Shown piece by piece: positions 31,655 to 41,062 of a stretch of 64,000 nucleotides of DNA. The position numbers and the translations under genes were made by a program. The first letter of the stretch is position 1; each line of letters opens with the position of its first letter. This stretch comes from Myxococcales bacterium. GTDB lineage: Bacteria; Myxococcota_A; Bradymonadia; UBA7976; UBA1532. The stretch covers positions 786,193 through 850,192 of the forward strand of contig JACKDL010000001.1 in NCBI GenBank assembly GCA_020633555.1, given 5' to 3'. The notes beneath the pieces were generated by a model that worked only from the letters and a program-made list of their open reading frames with translations, was not told the origin of the DNA and ran no database searches.

Positions 31655-33235
31655 CTACAGCCCTTCAGGACCCTCGTAGTAGGTCCGCAGCGCCGAGCTG
31701 CGGTGTGCCTGCCGCAGCTTGCGGATGGCCTGCGCCTCGATCTGCCGGATGCGTTCGCGGGTGAGGTCGAACACGCGGCCCACCTCTTCCAGGGTGTGAT
31801 CGCTGCGCACGCCGATCCCGAACCGCAGCCGGAGCACCTTCGCCTCGCGCGGCGTCAGCGTGTCGAGCACCCGGTTCGTTTCCTCGCCCATCAGCATCGC
31901 GGCGGCCAGATCCCCCGGGGAGATCTGCTTCGGATCCTCCACGAAGTCGCCCAACTGGGAGTCGTCGTCACCCACCGGCGTCTCGAGCGAGACAGGCGCC
32001 CGGCTGATCTTCTGCGCGCGGCGGACCTGCTCCGCCGTCATCTCCAGCCGCGACGCGATCTCCTCAGGCAACGCCGGCCGCTCGAGCTCCTGCTCCATCT
32101 GCCGCGCGACCCGCGTGATCTTGTTGATGGTCTCGATGAGGTGAACGGGGATGCGAATGGTGCGCGCCTGATCGGCGATGGCGCGCGTGATGGCCTGCCG
32201 GATCCACCACGTGGCGTAGGTGCTGAACTTGTGCCCCCGGCGGTACTCGAACTTGTCCACCGCACGCATCAGCCCGATGTTCCCCTCCTGGATCAGGTCC
32301 AGGAAGTGCAGACCGTGGTTCAGGTAGCGCTTCGCGATGCTCACCACGAGCCGCAGGTTCGCCAGGATCATCTCGCTCTTGGCCCGCTCGAGTCGCCGCA
32401 GATTGCGCTGCAGTGCCGAAACCACGCCGGGCAACTCGTCCACCGGCACGCCGGTCCGCGCCTCGACCTCCTCGATGCGACCGCGGGCCCGCTCGATGCT
32501 GCGCTGCAGCTCGATCCAGCCCGTCGCATCCAGCCCGCTGGCGGGATTGGGCGCGCGGGCCGCCATGATCTTGTCGGCGCTCAGACCCCCCATCACCTCG
32601 CACTCGGCGATGAAGCTGCGCCACTCCTTGATCTCGGCGCGGGCGTCGCGGAGCTCGTCGCTGATCTCCACGAAGACGTTCCAGCTCACGTTCATGCGCA
32701 GCAACAGATCGCGCAGCTCGCCTTCGTAGTCCCGGTTCTTGCGGCGGCTGGTCTTCGTCACCCGGCGGGTGCTCCGCAGCCGAGCGCGCGCGACGCGCTT
32801 GACCTCGGTGGCCAGGGCCTCGACCCGGTCAATGCCGCTCAGCCCGGTCTCCACGTCCGGCTGCTGGTTCGACGAGCCGTCGAGGATGTCGCGCAGGGTC
32901 CGGCTGCCGCGGCGCACCAGCCGCGGCAGGTTGACGATGGTGTTGATCCCGAGCGCGGTCGACATCGTGCCATCGATGACCCCCAGCCGGGCCTCCTCGA
33001 TGCGCATCGCGATTTCGACTTCCTGCTCGCGGGTCAGGAGGTCCACGCAGCCGATCTTCGACAGGTACATGCGTACGCTGTCGAGCTCCCCGTCCGAGGG
33101 GCCATCCGATCGGCGGGTTGACGCGCGGACCAGGCTGCGATCAATGGCTTGCTTGGACGCCTTGCGCGCGGCGGCCTCACCCGCTGCGCTGGTGTCCTCA
33201 TGCTCGCTGACCTGGGTGGGCTCGTGCTCCGACAT
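31655..33235 (-). CDS. rpoD: RNA polymerase primary-type sigma-70 factor
   Basis: This 526-residue protein starts at ATG 33235, five bases after AGGAGGT; the frame open upstream crosses the promoter palindromes. Region 1.2 is 'DSVRMYLSKIGCVDLLTREQ'. A non-conserved insert of ~200 residues follows. Regions 2.1-2.4 include 'LRLVVSIAKRYLNHGLHFLD', 'DKFEYRRGHKFSTYATWWIR' and 'QAITRAIADQARTIRIPVH'. Region 3 follows, and region 4.2 is 'TLEEVGRVFDLTRERIRQIE'. The region 2.4 and 4.2 sequences are those of a housekeeping factor reading TTGACA/TATAAT promoters. The classical region 1.1 is short or replaced by an acidic N-terminus. A group 2 factor cannot be excluded. Confidence 0.92.
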   Translation of the reverse strand: MSEHEPTQVSEHEDTSAAGEAAARKASKQAIDRSLVRASTRRSDGPSDGELDSVRMYLSKIGCVDLLTREQEVEIAMRIEEARLGVIDGTMSTALGINTIVNLPRLVRRGSRTLRDILDGSSNQQPDVETGLSGIDRVEALATEVKRVARARLRSTRRVTKTSRRKNRDYEGELRDLLLRMNVSWNVFVEISDELRDARAEIKEWRSFIAECEVMGGLSADKIMAARAPNPASGLDATGWIELQRSIERARGRIEEVEARTGVPVDELPGVVSALQRNLRRLERAKSEMILANLRLVVSIAKRYLNHGLHFLDLIQEGNIGLMRAVDKFEYRRGHKFSTYATWWIRQAITRAIADQARTIRIPVHLIETINKITRVARQMEQELERPALPEEIASRLEMTAEQVRRAQKISRAPVSLETPVGDDDSQLGDFVEDPKQISPGDLAAAMLMGEETNRVLDTLTPREAKVLRLRFGIGVRSDHTLEEVGRVFDLTRERIRQIEAQAIRKLRQAHRSSALRTYYEGPEGL

Positions 33236-33387
33236 CCCTGACCTCCTGCAGAGCACCGTCGGACCCGCACGGTGCGCACGGAGCCCGATGCAACTGCTGC
33301 ACCAGCATTGTCGGAGATGCCGAACTGACGCTTGAGTCGCAGTCCCGCGGAACCCGGTCCCCTCTCGGTCCGGTCCGCGGTGGAACA

Positions 33388-33429
33388 CTCTGACATTCTT
33401 GTCAGAGCGCCTCGCAAAGTTTGCGAGGC
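33388..33429. promoter_or_regulatory. Two adjacent perfect palindromes upstream of sigma factor
   Basis: CTCTGACA-TTCT-TGTCAGAG (33388-33407) has 8-base arms. One base further, GCCTCGCAAA-G-TTTGCGAGGC (33409-33429) has 10-base arms and a single central base. They lie in the 227-base gap between the DUF374 gene and the sigma factor gene, about 155-195 bases before the sigma start codon. No T tract follows either one on the minus strand, so they look more like operators or an attenuator than a simple terminator. Confidence 0.6.
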
Positions 33430-33462
33430 AGCCTCCGGCGACCGCTCCTTTTAGCAAAAGCG

Positions 33463-34101
33463 TCAATGGGCGTCGACCCGATTCTCAGCCCCCTGCTCGC
33501 GGTGGGCTCGCGCGACCGCGCTGGCCGCCTCCAGGGCGGCCCCGGTGTGCGCCGCCAGCTCGTCGGCGGACAGGCCCGCCGCCAGCGACACCGGTTCGCC
33601 CACTGCGACCACCACCCTCGAAAACGGCCGAGGGAGCAGGAAGCGGTCCCATGCCCGCAGACGCCAACCCACCGCGTCCACCGCAACCGGCCACAGAGGG
33701 CACCCGACGTGACGGGCCAACCAGGCGGCCCCCGGCTTTGCCACGCGCGCCGGCCCACGCGGTCCATCCACCGCCACCAACGCGACGGCGCCCCCCGCGA
33801 CCTGTCGGCGCAGGCCGCGCGCTGCCGCCAGGGCACCCCGCGAGCTCGACCCAGCCACATCCCGCACCCCGAAGGCCGCCATGACCCGCGCCTGCAGGCG
33901 CCCGTCCCTCGACAGACTCATCGGCGCCACGGCGTCCCCGGGGCGGATCGCCAGGAGGGGGAGCTGATCACCGTGCCAGAAGGCGATGACGCCCGGCCCT
34001 TCGAAGGGCGGACCACAGCGCTGGACACGCAGGGTCATCAGCCAGACACGAATCATCCCCACGATCAGCGCAGCCAGCAGCCGTTGCCTCACCCGAGGCA
34101 C
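33463..34101 (-). CDS. DUF374-type lysophospholipid acyltransferase
   Basis: This 212-residue protein starts at GTG 34101, overlapping the end of the ABC transporter gene by 13 bases; GTG 34092 is possible. It fits the DUF374/LPLAT-like family. An N-terminal hydrophobic helix is followed by 'VIAFWHGDQLPLLAI', 'PMSLSRDGRLQARVMAAFGV', 'GSSSRGALAAARGL' and 'VDGPRGPARVAKPGAAWLA'. These proteins are predicted to acylate lipid A or other membrane lipids. The placement after an MsbA-like exporter and near lpxK/lpxL supports a role in outer-membrane lipid synthesis. Substrate is unknown. Confidence 0.85.
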   Translation of the reverse strand: MPRVRQRLLAALIVGMIRVWLMTLRVQRCGPPFEGPGVIAFWHGDQLPLLAIRPGDAVAPMSLSRDGRLQARVMAAFGVRDVAGSSSRGALAAARGLRRQVAGGAVALVAVDGPRGPARVAKPGAAWLARHVGCPLWPVAVDAVGWRLRAWDRFLLPRPFSRVVVAVGEPVSLAAGLSADELAAHTGAALEAASAVARAHREQGAENRVDAH

Positions 34102-35786
34102 CCATCCCGGAGCTCGACCACGCGATCGGCGATCTCGAGCAACGCCGGATCATGGCTGATCAGCAGGACCGTTCGCGAAGGCTCTCGCAAGCCGCTCAGG
34201 CGGGTCATCAAGGCATGCCGGCCCTCGACGTCGAGGTGCGCCTCGGGTTCGTCGAGGATCAGAAGCGCCGGATCGCCCCACAACGCTCGCGCCAGCGCCA
34301 CCCGTTGGGACTCCCCGCTCGAGAGCCCCGCGCCGCCCTCACCGAGGCGAGTGGCCCACCCCAACGGGAGCCGCGCCAGCAGGCCCTCGAGCCCCGCGCC
34401 CGCCGCCACCTCCGCGAGCCGAGCAGCGTCGGGCGTCGACTCCCCCGACACCACCGCCTGGAGCGTCCCTCGGATCAACTCGCCTCCCCCGGCCACCCAA
34501 CCGATCCTGCGCCGCCACGGGTCGGGTGCCAGCGCCCGCAGGGGCTCGTCGCCGATCAGAATCTGGCCGTCCCAGTCGCACAACAGCCCGCTCAACAACC
34601 ACGCCAGCGTGGTCTTGCCGGCACCGTTGGGCCCGCGGAGGCCCACGAGTTCTCCAGGCTGCAGCACCAGATGATCCACACGCAGGACCACCCGTCCGCC
34701 GCGGCGGACCGACACCCCCTGCAACTTCACGGTCACGCCCGCGGCCGGGGGCGGAACACCGAGCTCGCCCGTAGGCAGCCGCTCAGGGCGAGCGAGGAAT
34801 GCCTCGATCCGGGCCAGGCCCGCACGGCCGGGGGCCAAGATCGTCTGCGCCCTCGCGAGCCCCTTCGCCGGCTCGTAGACCAGCAGCAACGCCACGAAGA
34901 ACCCCAACGCGTGCTCCGGCGCAATGGCCCCAGCCACCACCCGCGCCGTCGACCAGACCAGGACCGCCGCGAGCGCCACAGCTCCCAGCAGCTCGGTCAG
35001 GGGACTTGCGAGGGCGCCCAGCACGGCGGCGCGAACGCGCGCCTCACCCCACCGATCGAGGATCTGCGAGACCACCGCAGACTCCTGGTTCGGCCGCCCG
35101 GACCGCTGCACCACCGCGAGGCGTGCAAAGCCCTCGGTGAGCTGGGCGCTCAGCGCGGCCACGTGCTCGAGGCTGGCCTGCGCAGCCCGCCGCAGCCCGT
35201 GACGCAGCCGATTCATGGGCCAGAATGCCAGCGGGTACACGAGCAACCCGACGGCCGCCATGCGCCAGTCGAGGGCAAGGCAGACACCCAGGAGGACCAC
35301 AAGCTGCAGGCCGTCTCGCACCTGCCGCAGGTGGCCATCCACCCAAAGCTGCTGCGCAGCCGGCGCGTCGTGTACCAGCAGCGCGGCCACTGCGCCGCTG
35401 CCCAGGCTGGCCATCGTGTCCGCCGGCAACGCGAGCGCCCGTTGATGCACCGCCCGCTGCAAACGCCCGGTCAACGCGACCCCCAGGCGAGCCGCGGCGC
35501 GGCTGTAGCCGAATCGGGCGAGCGCCTTCAGGGCCGCGACTGCCACGATCACCCAGGGCAACCCCCACCGCAGGGAGGCGACGCTCGGCGCCTCCGGCAG
35601 CCAGGGCGCCAGCACCGCCGGCCAATGCAACGGCGCCCCACCGAAGAGCGCTCGCAGGGCCGGCCCGACCAGCAGCCCGTAGGCCCCCGCACAAACCGCC
35701 AGAACGGCGGCCCACAGGATGATCGCCGCGGTCTGCCACCGGTCGCTCCGCGTCAGCCAGGTCGAGACGCCCCTCACCGGCAGCAC
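34089..35786 (-). CDS. MsbA-like ABC transporter, fused permease-ATPase
   Basis: This protein has 565 residues from GTG 35786; GTG 35777 and TTG 35831 are alternative starts. The N-terminal ~300 residues hold about six membrane segments with the exporter layout. The ATPase domain has Walker A 'GLRGPNGAGKTTLAWLL', the signature 'GAGLSSGESQRVALARALWG', Walker B 'LLILDEPEAHLDVEG' and the switch His in 'LLISHDPALL'. The signature is GLSSGESQ rather than LSGGQ. The neighbouring lipid acyltransferase suggests lipid or LPS-core export, as for MsbA, but a CydD-like or peptide exporter is also possible. Confidence 0.82.
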   Translation of the reverse strand: MLPVRGVSTWLTRSDRWQTAAIILWAAVLAVCAGAYGLLVGPALRALFGGAPLHWPAVLAPWLPEAPSVASLRWGLPWVIVAVAALKALARFGYSRAAARLGVALTGRLQRAVHQRALALPADTMASLGSGAVAALLVHDAPAAQQLWVDGHLRQVRDGLQLVVLLGVCLALDWRMAAVGLLVYPLAFWPMNRLRHGLRRAAQASLEHVAALSAQLTEGFARLAVVQRSGRPNQESAVVSQILDRWGEARVRAAVLGALASPLTELLGAVALAAVLVWSTARVVAGAIAPEHALGFFVALLLVYEPAKGLARAQTILAPGRAGLARIEAFLARPERLPTGELGVPPPAAGVTVKLQGVSVRRGGRVVLRVDHLVLQPGELVGLRGPNGAGKTTLAWLLSGLLCDWDGQILIGDEPLRALAPDPWRRRIGWVAGGGELIRGTLQAVVSGESTPDAARLAEVAAGAGLEGLLARLPLGWATRLGEGGAGLSSGESQRVALARALWGDPALLILDEPEAHLDVEGRHALMTRLSGLREPSRTVLLISHDPALLEIADRVVELRDGCLG

Positions 35787-35851
35787 CCGCGTCCAGCCCC
35801 TACCCGCAAGTCGCCGTTCACGGTAGAACAAGGCTTCACAGTGAGGTGCCC

Positions 35852-36793
35852 GTGTCCAGCCCGCTCGCAGAGGTCCAGTTGCGCTTCGACGATCCGGCGC
35901 TCTTCGTCCGGTTCTGCGATTTGCAACTCCAGCGCGGCTGGTTGGACACCCAGGTGACGGCCCCCCTTGTGCCCGGCGCGAGCATGGAATTGGTCATCCA
36001 CCCCCCCGGTGGACTCGCCGCATTGCGGGCTCCGGCGCGGCTCGTCCACCGCGCGCCGACCGGCGCCGCCCGGGTGCGCTTCGCGCTCTCGGACGGCACC
36101 CGCGCGTGGCTCGACGGCTATGTGGCGGCGCTGCGGGTCTTCCGCCCCGATCCGACCCGACCAGAGGACCCGGACGATCCGCGCGGCCTCGCCGGTCGCA
36201 TCCAGGATCTCACCTACTACGAGCTGCTCGGCACCGCCTCCGACGCCCCGGATGCCGTCATCCAGGCCGCCTTTCACGAGCTCTCCCGCCAGTACCACCC
36301 CGACCTCTTCCACGGCTTGCCGCCGGCCCGCCGCCAGCGCATCGGGCAGATCTATCGCCGGCTCAACGAGGCGTACAGCGTGCTGCGCTCGCCCCCCCGC
36401 CGGCGCGCCTACGACCGCGGCCTGGAGGGGCCGCGGCACCGTTGGCGTCTGCGCTGGAGCGACGAGGCGCCCGCCGCCGAGGAGCCCCGCGAGCCCCGCG
36501 AGCAGCTCCCCCGTGGCATCTGGTACTGGCACCGCGCACGCCTGCGGCTGGAGCAGCCAAGGCCCCGCCACGGACCCCCAGACGTCGAAGCCATCCGCCT
36601 CCTGCGCACGGCCTGCGCCCTGGAACCCGAGAACCCGGGCTTTCGCGACGCCTTGCGGCGCGCCATGAATCCGGAACTCGTCGCGGGTCGGGTGGCGACC
36701 CCGCGGCCCGCCATCGCGCATCGAAACGCGAGCCCGGGGGACCTGGCCAATGTGGTGGTGCGGCGCACGCCGAACCCGAAGAAGCCTCGCTGA
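35852..36793 (+). CDS. PilZ-like plus J-domain protein
   Basis: The protein is read from GTG 35852, five bases after GAGG; GTG 35846 is two codons upstream, and the total is ~314-315 residues. Residues ~8-100 are a beta-rich region ('MELVIHPPGG', 'ARLVHRAPTGAARVRFAL') resembling a PilZ domain of the kind fused to other modules in myxobacteria. Residues ~123-195 are a J-domain with intact HPD ('LSRQYHPDLFHG') and 'LNEAYSVLRSPPRRRAYDRG'. The C-terminal ~90 residues contain one TPR-like helical pair. An intact HPD means it could stimulate a DnaK-type chaperone. The PilZ identification is moderate. Confidence 0.75.
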   Translation: MSSPLAEVQLRFDDPALFVRFCDLQLQRGWLDTQVTAPLVPGASMELVIHPPGGLAALRAPARLVHRAPTGAARVRFALSDGTRAWLDGYVAALRVFRPDPTRPEDPDDPRGLAGRIQDLTYYELLGTASDAPDAVIQAAFHELSRQYHPDLFHGLPPARRQRIGQIYRRLNEAYSVLRSPPRRRAYDRGLEGPRHRWRLRWSDEAPAAEEPREPREQLPRGIWYWHRARLRLEQPRPRHGPPDVEAIRLLRTACALEPENPGFRDALRRAMNPELVAGRVATPRPAIAHRNASPGDLANVVVRRTPNPKKPR

Positions 36794-36939
36794 TCTGGAG
36801 ACACGGCACCTCGAGCGGTGTCGCAGGCGCGGGTCCACCGTTGCCGCGGCCGGTGCGATCGGCGAGTTACCCGCCGCAAACCCCGTGGCCGGCGCGTCGG
36901 CGACAGTAAAAGGCATGGGCGAAAGGCGCCCCGACAGCA
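36794..36939. other. Convergent intergenic gap
   Basis: This 146-base gap separates the convergent J-domain and TPR genes. I see no clear hairpin with a T tract and no small gene with a ribosome binding site. Confidence 0.5.
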
Positions 36940-37710
36940 TCAGAAGCGGCCGGTCCAGCCCACCAGCCCGCCACCGGGAAGAGCGCCCACCTGCACCTGG
37001 CCCTCGGCCTTCGCCTGATCGGCGTCGAGCCAGAGCCACGCTGCCACCCCAACCCCTACGGCCGCCAACCCGAAGCTGATGTCCGCCAGCAAGGCGCTCT
37101 GCTCCGCATCGGCCTTGTACGCCTGAGCCGGGCCTCGGCGATCTGCCGCCCGGGCCTTGGAGGCGTCGTCGAGGGCCTGGAAGCCGAAGACGGCGCCAGT
37201 GGCCGCCGCGGCGACGCCTGCGCCCAGCACCACCCACGGCAAGACCCCAGCACCCTCTTCCACCACCTCGACGTCCGGGGGCCGGTTCGCGTCGACCTTG
37301 GCTTTCACCTCAGCGGGCTTGGCGGGCGACGGATCGCCGCCAAGCTGCTGGATTCGATGGATGATCGCCGTCTCGTCCGCAGGCTCGGTGGCCAGGTACG
37401 CGCGATACCACTCAATCGCTCCGCCCTTGTCGCCGATCTGCTCCCGGCTGCGCGCCACGTTGAACAGCAGGTCACGGTGACGGGTGAGCGCGAAGGCCTG
37501 CTGAAACGCGACCGCTGCCTCCTCGAAGCGCCCCTTGCGGTAGTGCTCCAGGCCGCTGAAGAACAGTGTCTCGGCGCGATCCAGAGTCTCCTGATCCAGG
37601 ATCCCGATCTCGCGGACGTCTTGGACCTCGTCTTCGCCCTCCGCCGCGATCCCCACCGCCGGTGCAAGACCCACGGCGAACGCGATGGACAGCCAGCGCA
37701 AGCGGAACAT
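36940..37710 (-). CDS. TPR protein with C-terminal membrane segments
   Basis: This 256-residue protein starts at ATG 37710, sharing one base with the stop of the MopE-like gene (TGATG). Residues 1-23 are a signal peptide (ending IAAEG). TPR-like helices cover ~40-110 ('AETLFFSGLEHYRKGRFEEA', 'LLFNVARSREQIGDKGGAIE'). Two hydrophobic segments follow ('GVLPWVVLGAGVAAAATGAV' and 'ISFGLAAVGVGVAAWLWLDA'). This layout (signal, TPR, two C-terminal helices) is common among hypothetical myxobacterial envelope proteins. It is the last gene of the long minus-strand run and converges with the J-domain gene. Confidence 0.75.
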   Translation of the reverse strand: MFRLRWLSIAFAVGLAPAVGIAAEGEDEVQDVREIGILDQETLDRAETLFFSGLEHYRKGRFEEAAVAFQQAFALTRHRDLLFNVARSREQIGDKGGAIEWYRAYLATEPADETAIIHRIQQLGGDPSPAKPAEVKAKVDANRPPDVEVVEEGAGVLPWVVLGAGVAAAATGAVFGFQALDDASKARAADRRGPAQAYKADAEQSALLADISFGLAAVGVGVAAWLWLDADQAKAEGQVQVGALPGGGLVGWTGRF

Positions 37711-40700
37711 CAGTTCCCCTCGCAGGCGGTGAGGTCAGGGCCACACCCTGCGGCGCCCGGACCAAACCGGCAGCAGCCAACCTGGCCCCCGAACCCTTGC
37801 TGCCCCCCCGGCGCTGCGGCTCCACACTGGATCCCGCGCTGGCCCGCCTCCAGGCGCCCGCCAGCGTTGCCGCCGTCGCCGCCCTCACCGCCCACGCCGG
37901 CGCTGAAGGTCTGTGACTCCACCACGGGATCGTTCACCGCGCGGCCATCGTAGCCTTCGAGGCGCACATTCGACCGGCTGAGCGCGCGGATGTTGTCCCG
38001 CTCAGGGTTGATGCGGAACAGGGCGAAGCTGGGCCCACCTCCGGCGCCACCCGCGTTGCCGCCGCAGCCACCGCGGCCACCGGTCCCGCCGCGTCCACCG
38101 TCCGGACAGCTCGGGCAGCTCGCGTCCTCGGCGGACACCCCGCCCAGGCCACCGAGCTGGCCCACCCCACCGGAGCCGCCATCGCCTCCGATGCCGCCCC
38201 GCCCGGGCAGGAGCCGGACGTTCTGGAAGCGGACGATGCCGTCCATCACGGTCACCGCGAAGGAACCGCCACCCCCTTGGCCCGCACCACCGGCCAAGCC
38301 GGCGCAGCCGCCACCCCCGCCACCACCGCCGCCACGCCCAGCAGTGCCGCCGCGCCCTTCTGCACCGCCGCCGCCGCCGCCGCCACCGCCGTTCACGGCG
38401 GTGCGCCCAGCCACCGAGCCGCGCGAGACCCACACCGACGTCGCCTCATCGATCCGCCCTTCGCGGACACCGGCAGCCCCGTTGTCGCCATGCGCACCAT
38501 CGCCGCCCACGCCGCCTGCGGATCCGGCCCCGCTGTTGGCGCCCTCGCCCAGGCCGGCCGCGCCGCCCAGATCCCCCGCCCCCGGATCACCGTCCTCGCC
38601 ATCGCTCCCGCCGCGGGCACCATCGCCACCGCGGCCGCCTGCGGTGCCGACCTGACAGACCAGGTTGCTGCCGCCCCGCCCCCCGTCGCTCGGGTTCGGG
38701 TTGTCCATCCCAGCGGTGCCCCGGGAACCGGGGCTCCCGGCCGGTGCGCGGGGCACGTCGTCGCCGCCGTTACGCCCGTCCTGCCCGACTCGACCCTGGC
38801 CGCCACGGCCGGAGGCGATGGTCACGTCGCGGATGATCAGGTTCTCGCCGACGTCGATGGCGATGACGCCCACCGAACTGCGGTCCTCGGGCGCGTCTGT
38901 GGCGCGCACCACCAGGTGATCCAGATACGTCTCACGATCGATGCCCTGGTACCGCAGCACCACGTGGTTCCCGGTCAGCACCGTCTCACCGACGTCGTCG
39001 CCCACGCGGCGCCAACCGTTGGCTGCGTCGTACCCCCCGTGGATCGACAGCCCCGCTGGCACGAGCAGGCCAAGGTCGGCCACGTCGTCGGGCGCGCTCG
39101 GACCGGCCGTCACGTCGTACACCCCGATCGCCATGTAGATGGGCCGCGGCGGGTTGTTGGGGGCCGAGAGCTCGATGGCCTTCGCCAACGTGCGGAGGGG
39201 CCGATCCTGGTTCCCTGTCGCGGGGGCCTCGTCCTGACCGGTCGGCGACACGAAGATCGCGCGGTTGAGCTGCCCATCGATCCCGTCGCAGTTCAGGTCC
39301 ACGAACTCCGGATCGGGCAAGTCGATGGCCCCAGGGTTGCATTCGCACCCGTTGGCCGGATCGCCATCGCGATCCTCGAAGGGCGGCACGCACGCGCCCA
39401 GGGTGCAGTTCCCAGCCTCACAGGCGACCATGGCGTTGTCGCGGGCGCAGCTCACGTTGCAGGCTCCGCAGTGCTGCACGTTGCTGTCCAGGTCGAAGCC
39501 CTCGTCCACCGGCCCATCGCAGTCATCGTCGAGCCCGTTGCAGATCTCGACCTGGGGCGGCACCACATCGCCCACGCACTCAACCTCGCCCGCCACGCAG
39601 GTGGTGACCCCGGGCCGGGCACAAATTCCCAGGCCAAGCGGGCACTGGCTGCCCAGATTGTCAAAGCCCTCGTCGGTACTGCCATCGCAGTCGTCGTCCA
39701 CCGGGGTCCCCCCGGCGGGCGTGCACGCCTCGGGCGTGGGCACCCGCGCCATCAGGCGGTTGCCCCGCTCGTCGGCACAGAAGAGCTGCTGGTTCCCATC
39801 GCAGATCTCGCGTCCCTGGACCTGACAGCCGCCGTCGCCCACCACACAGACGCCGCCCGCCACCTGGTCGTCCACCAGCCCGTTGCAGTCGTTGTCCAGG
39901 CCGTCGCACACCTCGGGTCCCTCGGCAGGGCCCGGCTGGCCGCCTTGGCACTGCGCCACGCCTTCGACGCACGCGACCGTGCCTCGCTGACTCGACTCCG
40001 CGCAGACGCCCTGGCCCACCTTGCAGGGCTGACCCACCGCCAGCGGGCCATCCTCGATCGGCGACTCGAAGACAAAGCCCTCGTCCACCGTGCCGTTGCA
40101 GTCGTTGTCAATGCCGTCGCACACCTCGGGGACCTCGCCCACCGTGGGCGCGCCCTGGTCATCCAGGCAGGTCCCGAAGGCGAAGACGACCGTCCCATCG
40201 GGGCCCTCCGATGCTTCGCACCGCTGCGTCCCGCTGGTACAGGCGCCCACGTCGGTGCCACACGGACGAACTTCGTTCTCCTGGCAGCACCCGCCGACCC
40301 CCTCGTCCACCAGGCCGTCACAGTCGTTGTCCAGGTCGTCGCAGACCTCTTCCGTCGGCTGAACGTCCGGCGCGCCGGGTGTGGGCTGACACGCAAGCTG
40401 GCCGTCATCGCCACACGCCTTGACGCCCGCCTGACCACAGGTGCCGACCCCGGTGCGGCACTCGGCGCCCAACTCGAAGCCCTCGTCCACGCGCCCGTCG
40501 CAGTTGTTGTCCTGGCCATCGCAGCGCTCGACGCTGCTCGCCAGAGACGCACCCACCTGGCGATTGCAGGCCCCATCGGCCGCACCGAAGTCCAGGGTCA
40601 GCCCCCCCTTCGTCATCGCCCGTGCCGGCTGCAGGAGCCGGAAGACACACCCCGCTGTGGCCTCGCAGCTCGTGTCGGCCGCCAGCGAGCCGCCCAGGCA

Positions 40701-41051
40701 GGGATCGGCGGCGCCGTCGCTGTCGAACAAGAAGAGTGCCCCGCTGACGCTCGCCCCATCGCGGAAGGGCAGATCCGCGGCGCCCCGCGCACGGAAAGGG
40801 GTGGCAGCGTCCGACTCCCAGTCAAACGCCAGCCGGATCGGCTCGTCTTCGTCCAGGCGCAGCACCAGGCAGGCAGCACCGGGCGCTTCGGCGCTGATGG
40901 CGTCCAGCGTCCCCCGGCACGAGGCCTCCCCCTCCGCCTCACCGACGCAGCCCGCCAGTTCGACCTTGACGGCCACCGGCTCGGCCTCGCTGCAGGCCGC
41001 CGCCCAGACCAGCAGACCCATCCACAGCACGGCTCGCCCATGTCGGCGCAT
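37710..41051 (-). CDS. MopE-type Cys/Asp repeat lipoprotein with Gly-rich region
   Basis: This protein has 1113 residues from ATG 41051, eight bases after GAGGG; GTG 41066 overlaps the previous stop and is an alternative. Residues 1-~22 end in the lipobox AAAC. Residues ~180-540 carry five or six MopE-like repeats with the pattern CDGxDNDCDGxVDEG, a putative metal-binding motif. A DUF1565-like start of a beta helix follows ('IFVSPTGQDEAPATGNQDRP'). The last ~380 residues are strongly glycine-rich (runs of GGxGGxG) with scattered Cys pairs. The protein is probably on the outer-membrane surface. No enzymatic domain is seen, and calcium or copper binding is possible by analogy only. Confidence 0.85.
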   Translation of the reverse strand: MRRHGRAVLWMGLLVWAAACSEAEPVAVKVELAGCVGEAEGEASCRGTLDAISAEAPGAACLVLRLDEDEPIRLAFDWESDAATPFRARGAADLPFRDGASVSGALFLFDSDGAADPCLGGSLAADTSCEATAGCVFRLLQPARAMTKGGLTLDFGAADGACNRQVGASLASSVERCDGQDNNCDGRVDEGFELGAECRTGVGTCGQAGVKACGDDGQLACQPTPGAPDVQPTEEVCDDLDNDCDGLVDEGVGGCCQENEVRPCGTDVGACTSGTQRCEASEGPDGTVVFAFGTCLDDQGAPTVGEVPEVCDGIDNDCNGTVDEGFVFESPIEDGPLAVGQPCKVGQGVCAESSQRGTVACVEGVAQCQGGQPGPAEGPEVCDGLDNDCNGLVDDQVAGGVCVVGDGGCQVQGREICDGNQQLFCADERGNRLMARVPTPEACTPAGGTPVDDDCDGSTDEGFDNLGSQCPLGLGICARPGVTTCVAGEVECVGDVVPPQVEICNGLDDDCDGPVDEGFDLDSNVQHCGACNVSCARDNAMVACEAGNCTLGACVPPFEDRDGDPANGCECNPGAIDLPDPEFVDLNCDGIDGQLNRAIFVSPTGQDEAPATGNQDRPLRTLAKAIELSAPNNPPRPIYMAIGVYDVTAGPSAPDDVADLGLLVPAGLSIHGGYDAANGWRRVGDDVGETVLTGNHVVLRYQGIDRETYLDHLVVRATDAPEDRSSVGVIAIDVGENLIIRDVTIASGRGGQGRVGQDGRNGGDDVPRAPAGSPGSRGTAGMDNPNPSDGGRGGSNLVCQVGTAGGRGGDGARGGSDGEDGDPGAGDLGGAAGLGEGANSGAGSAGGVGGDGAHGDNGAAGVREGRIDEATSVWVSRGSVAGRTAVNGGGGGGGGGAEGRGGTAGRGGGGGGGGGCAGLAGGAGQGGGGSFAVTVMDGIVRFQNVRLLPGRGGIGGDGGSGGVGQLGGLGGVSAEDASCPSCPDGGRGGTGGRGGCGGNAGGAGGGPSFALFRINPERDNIRALSRSNVRLEGYDGRAVNDPVVESQTFSAGVGGEGGDGGNAGGRLEAGQRGIQCGAAAPGGQQGFGGQVGCCRFGPGAAGCGPDLTACEGN

Positions 41052-41062
41052 CGGATTCGCCC

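Noticed and set aside
37934..38806. Possible PE_PGRS-like or collagen gene, or direct DNA repeat element
   Set aside because: The glycine-rich stretch is the in-frame C-terminal part of the MopE-type lipoprotein and the DNA repeats follow from GGx codons.
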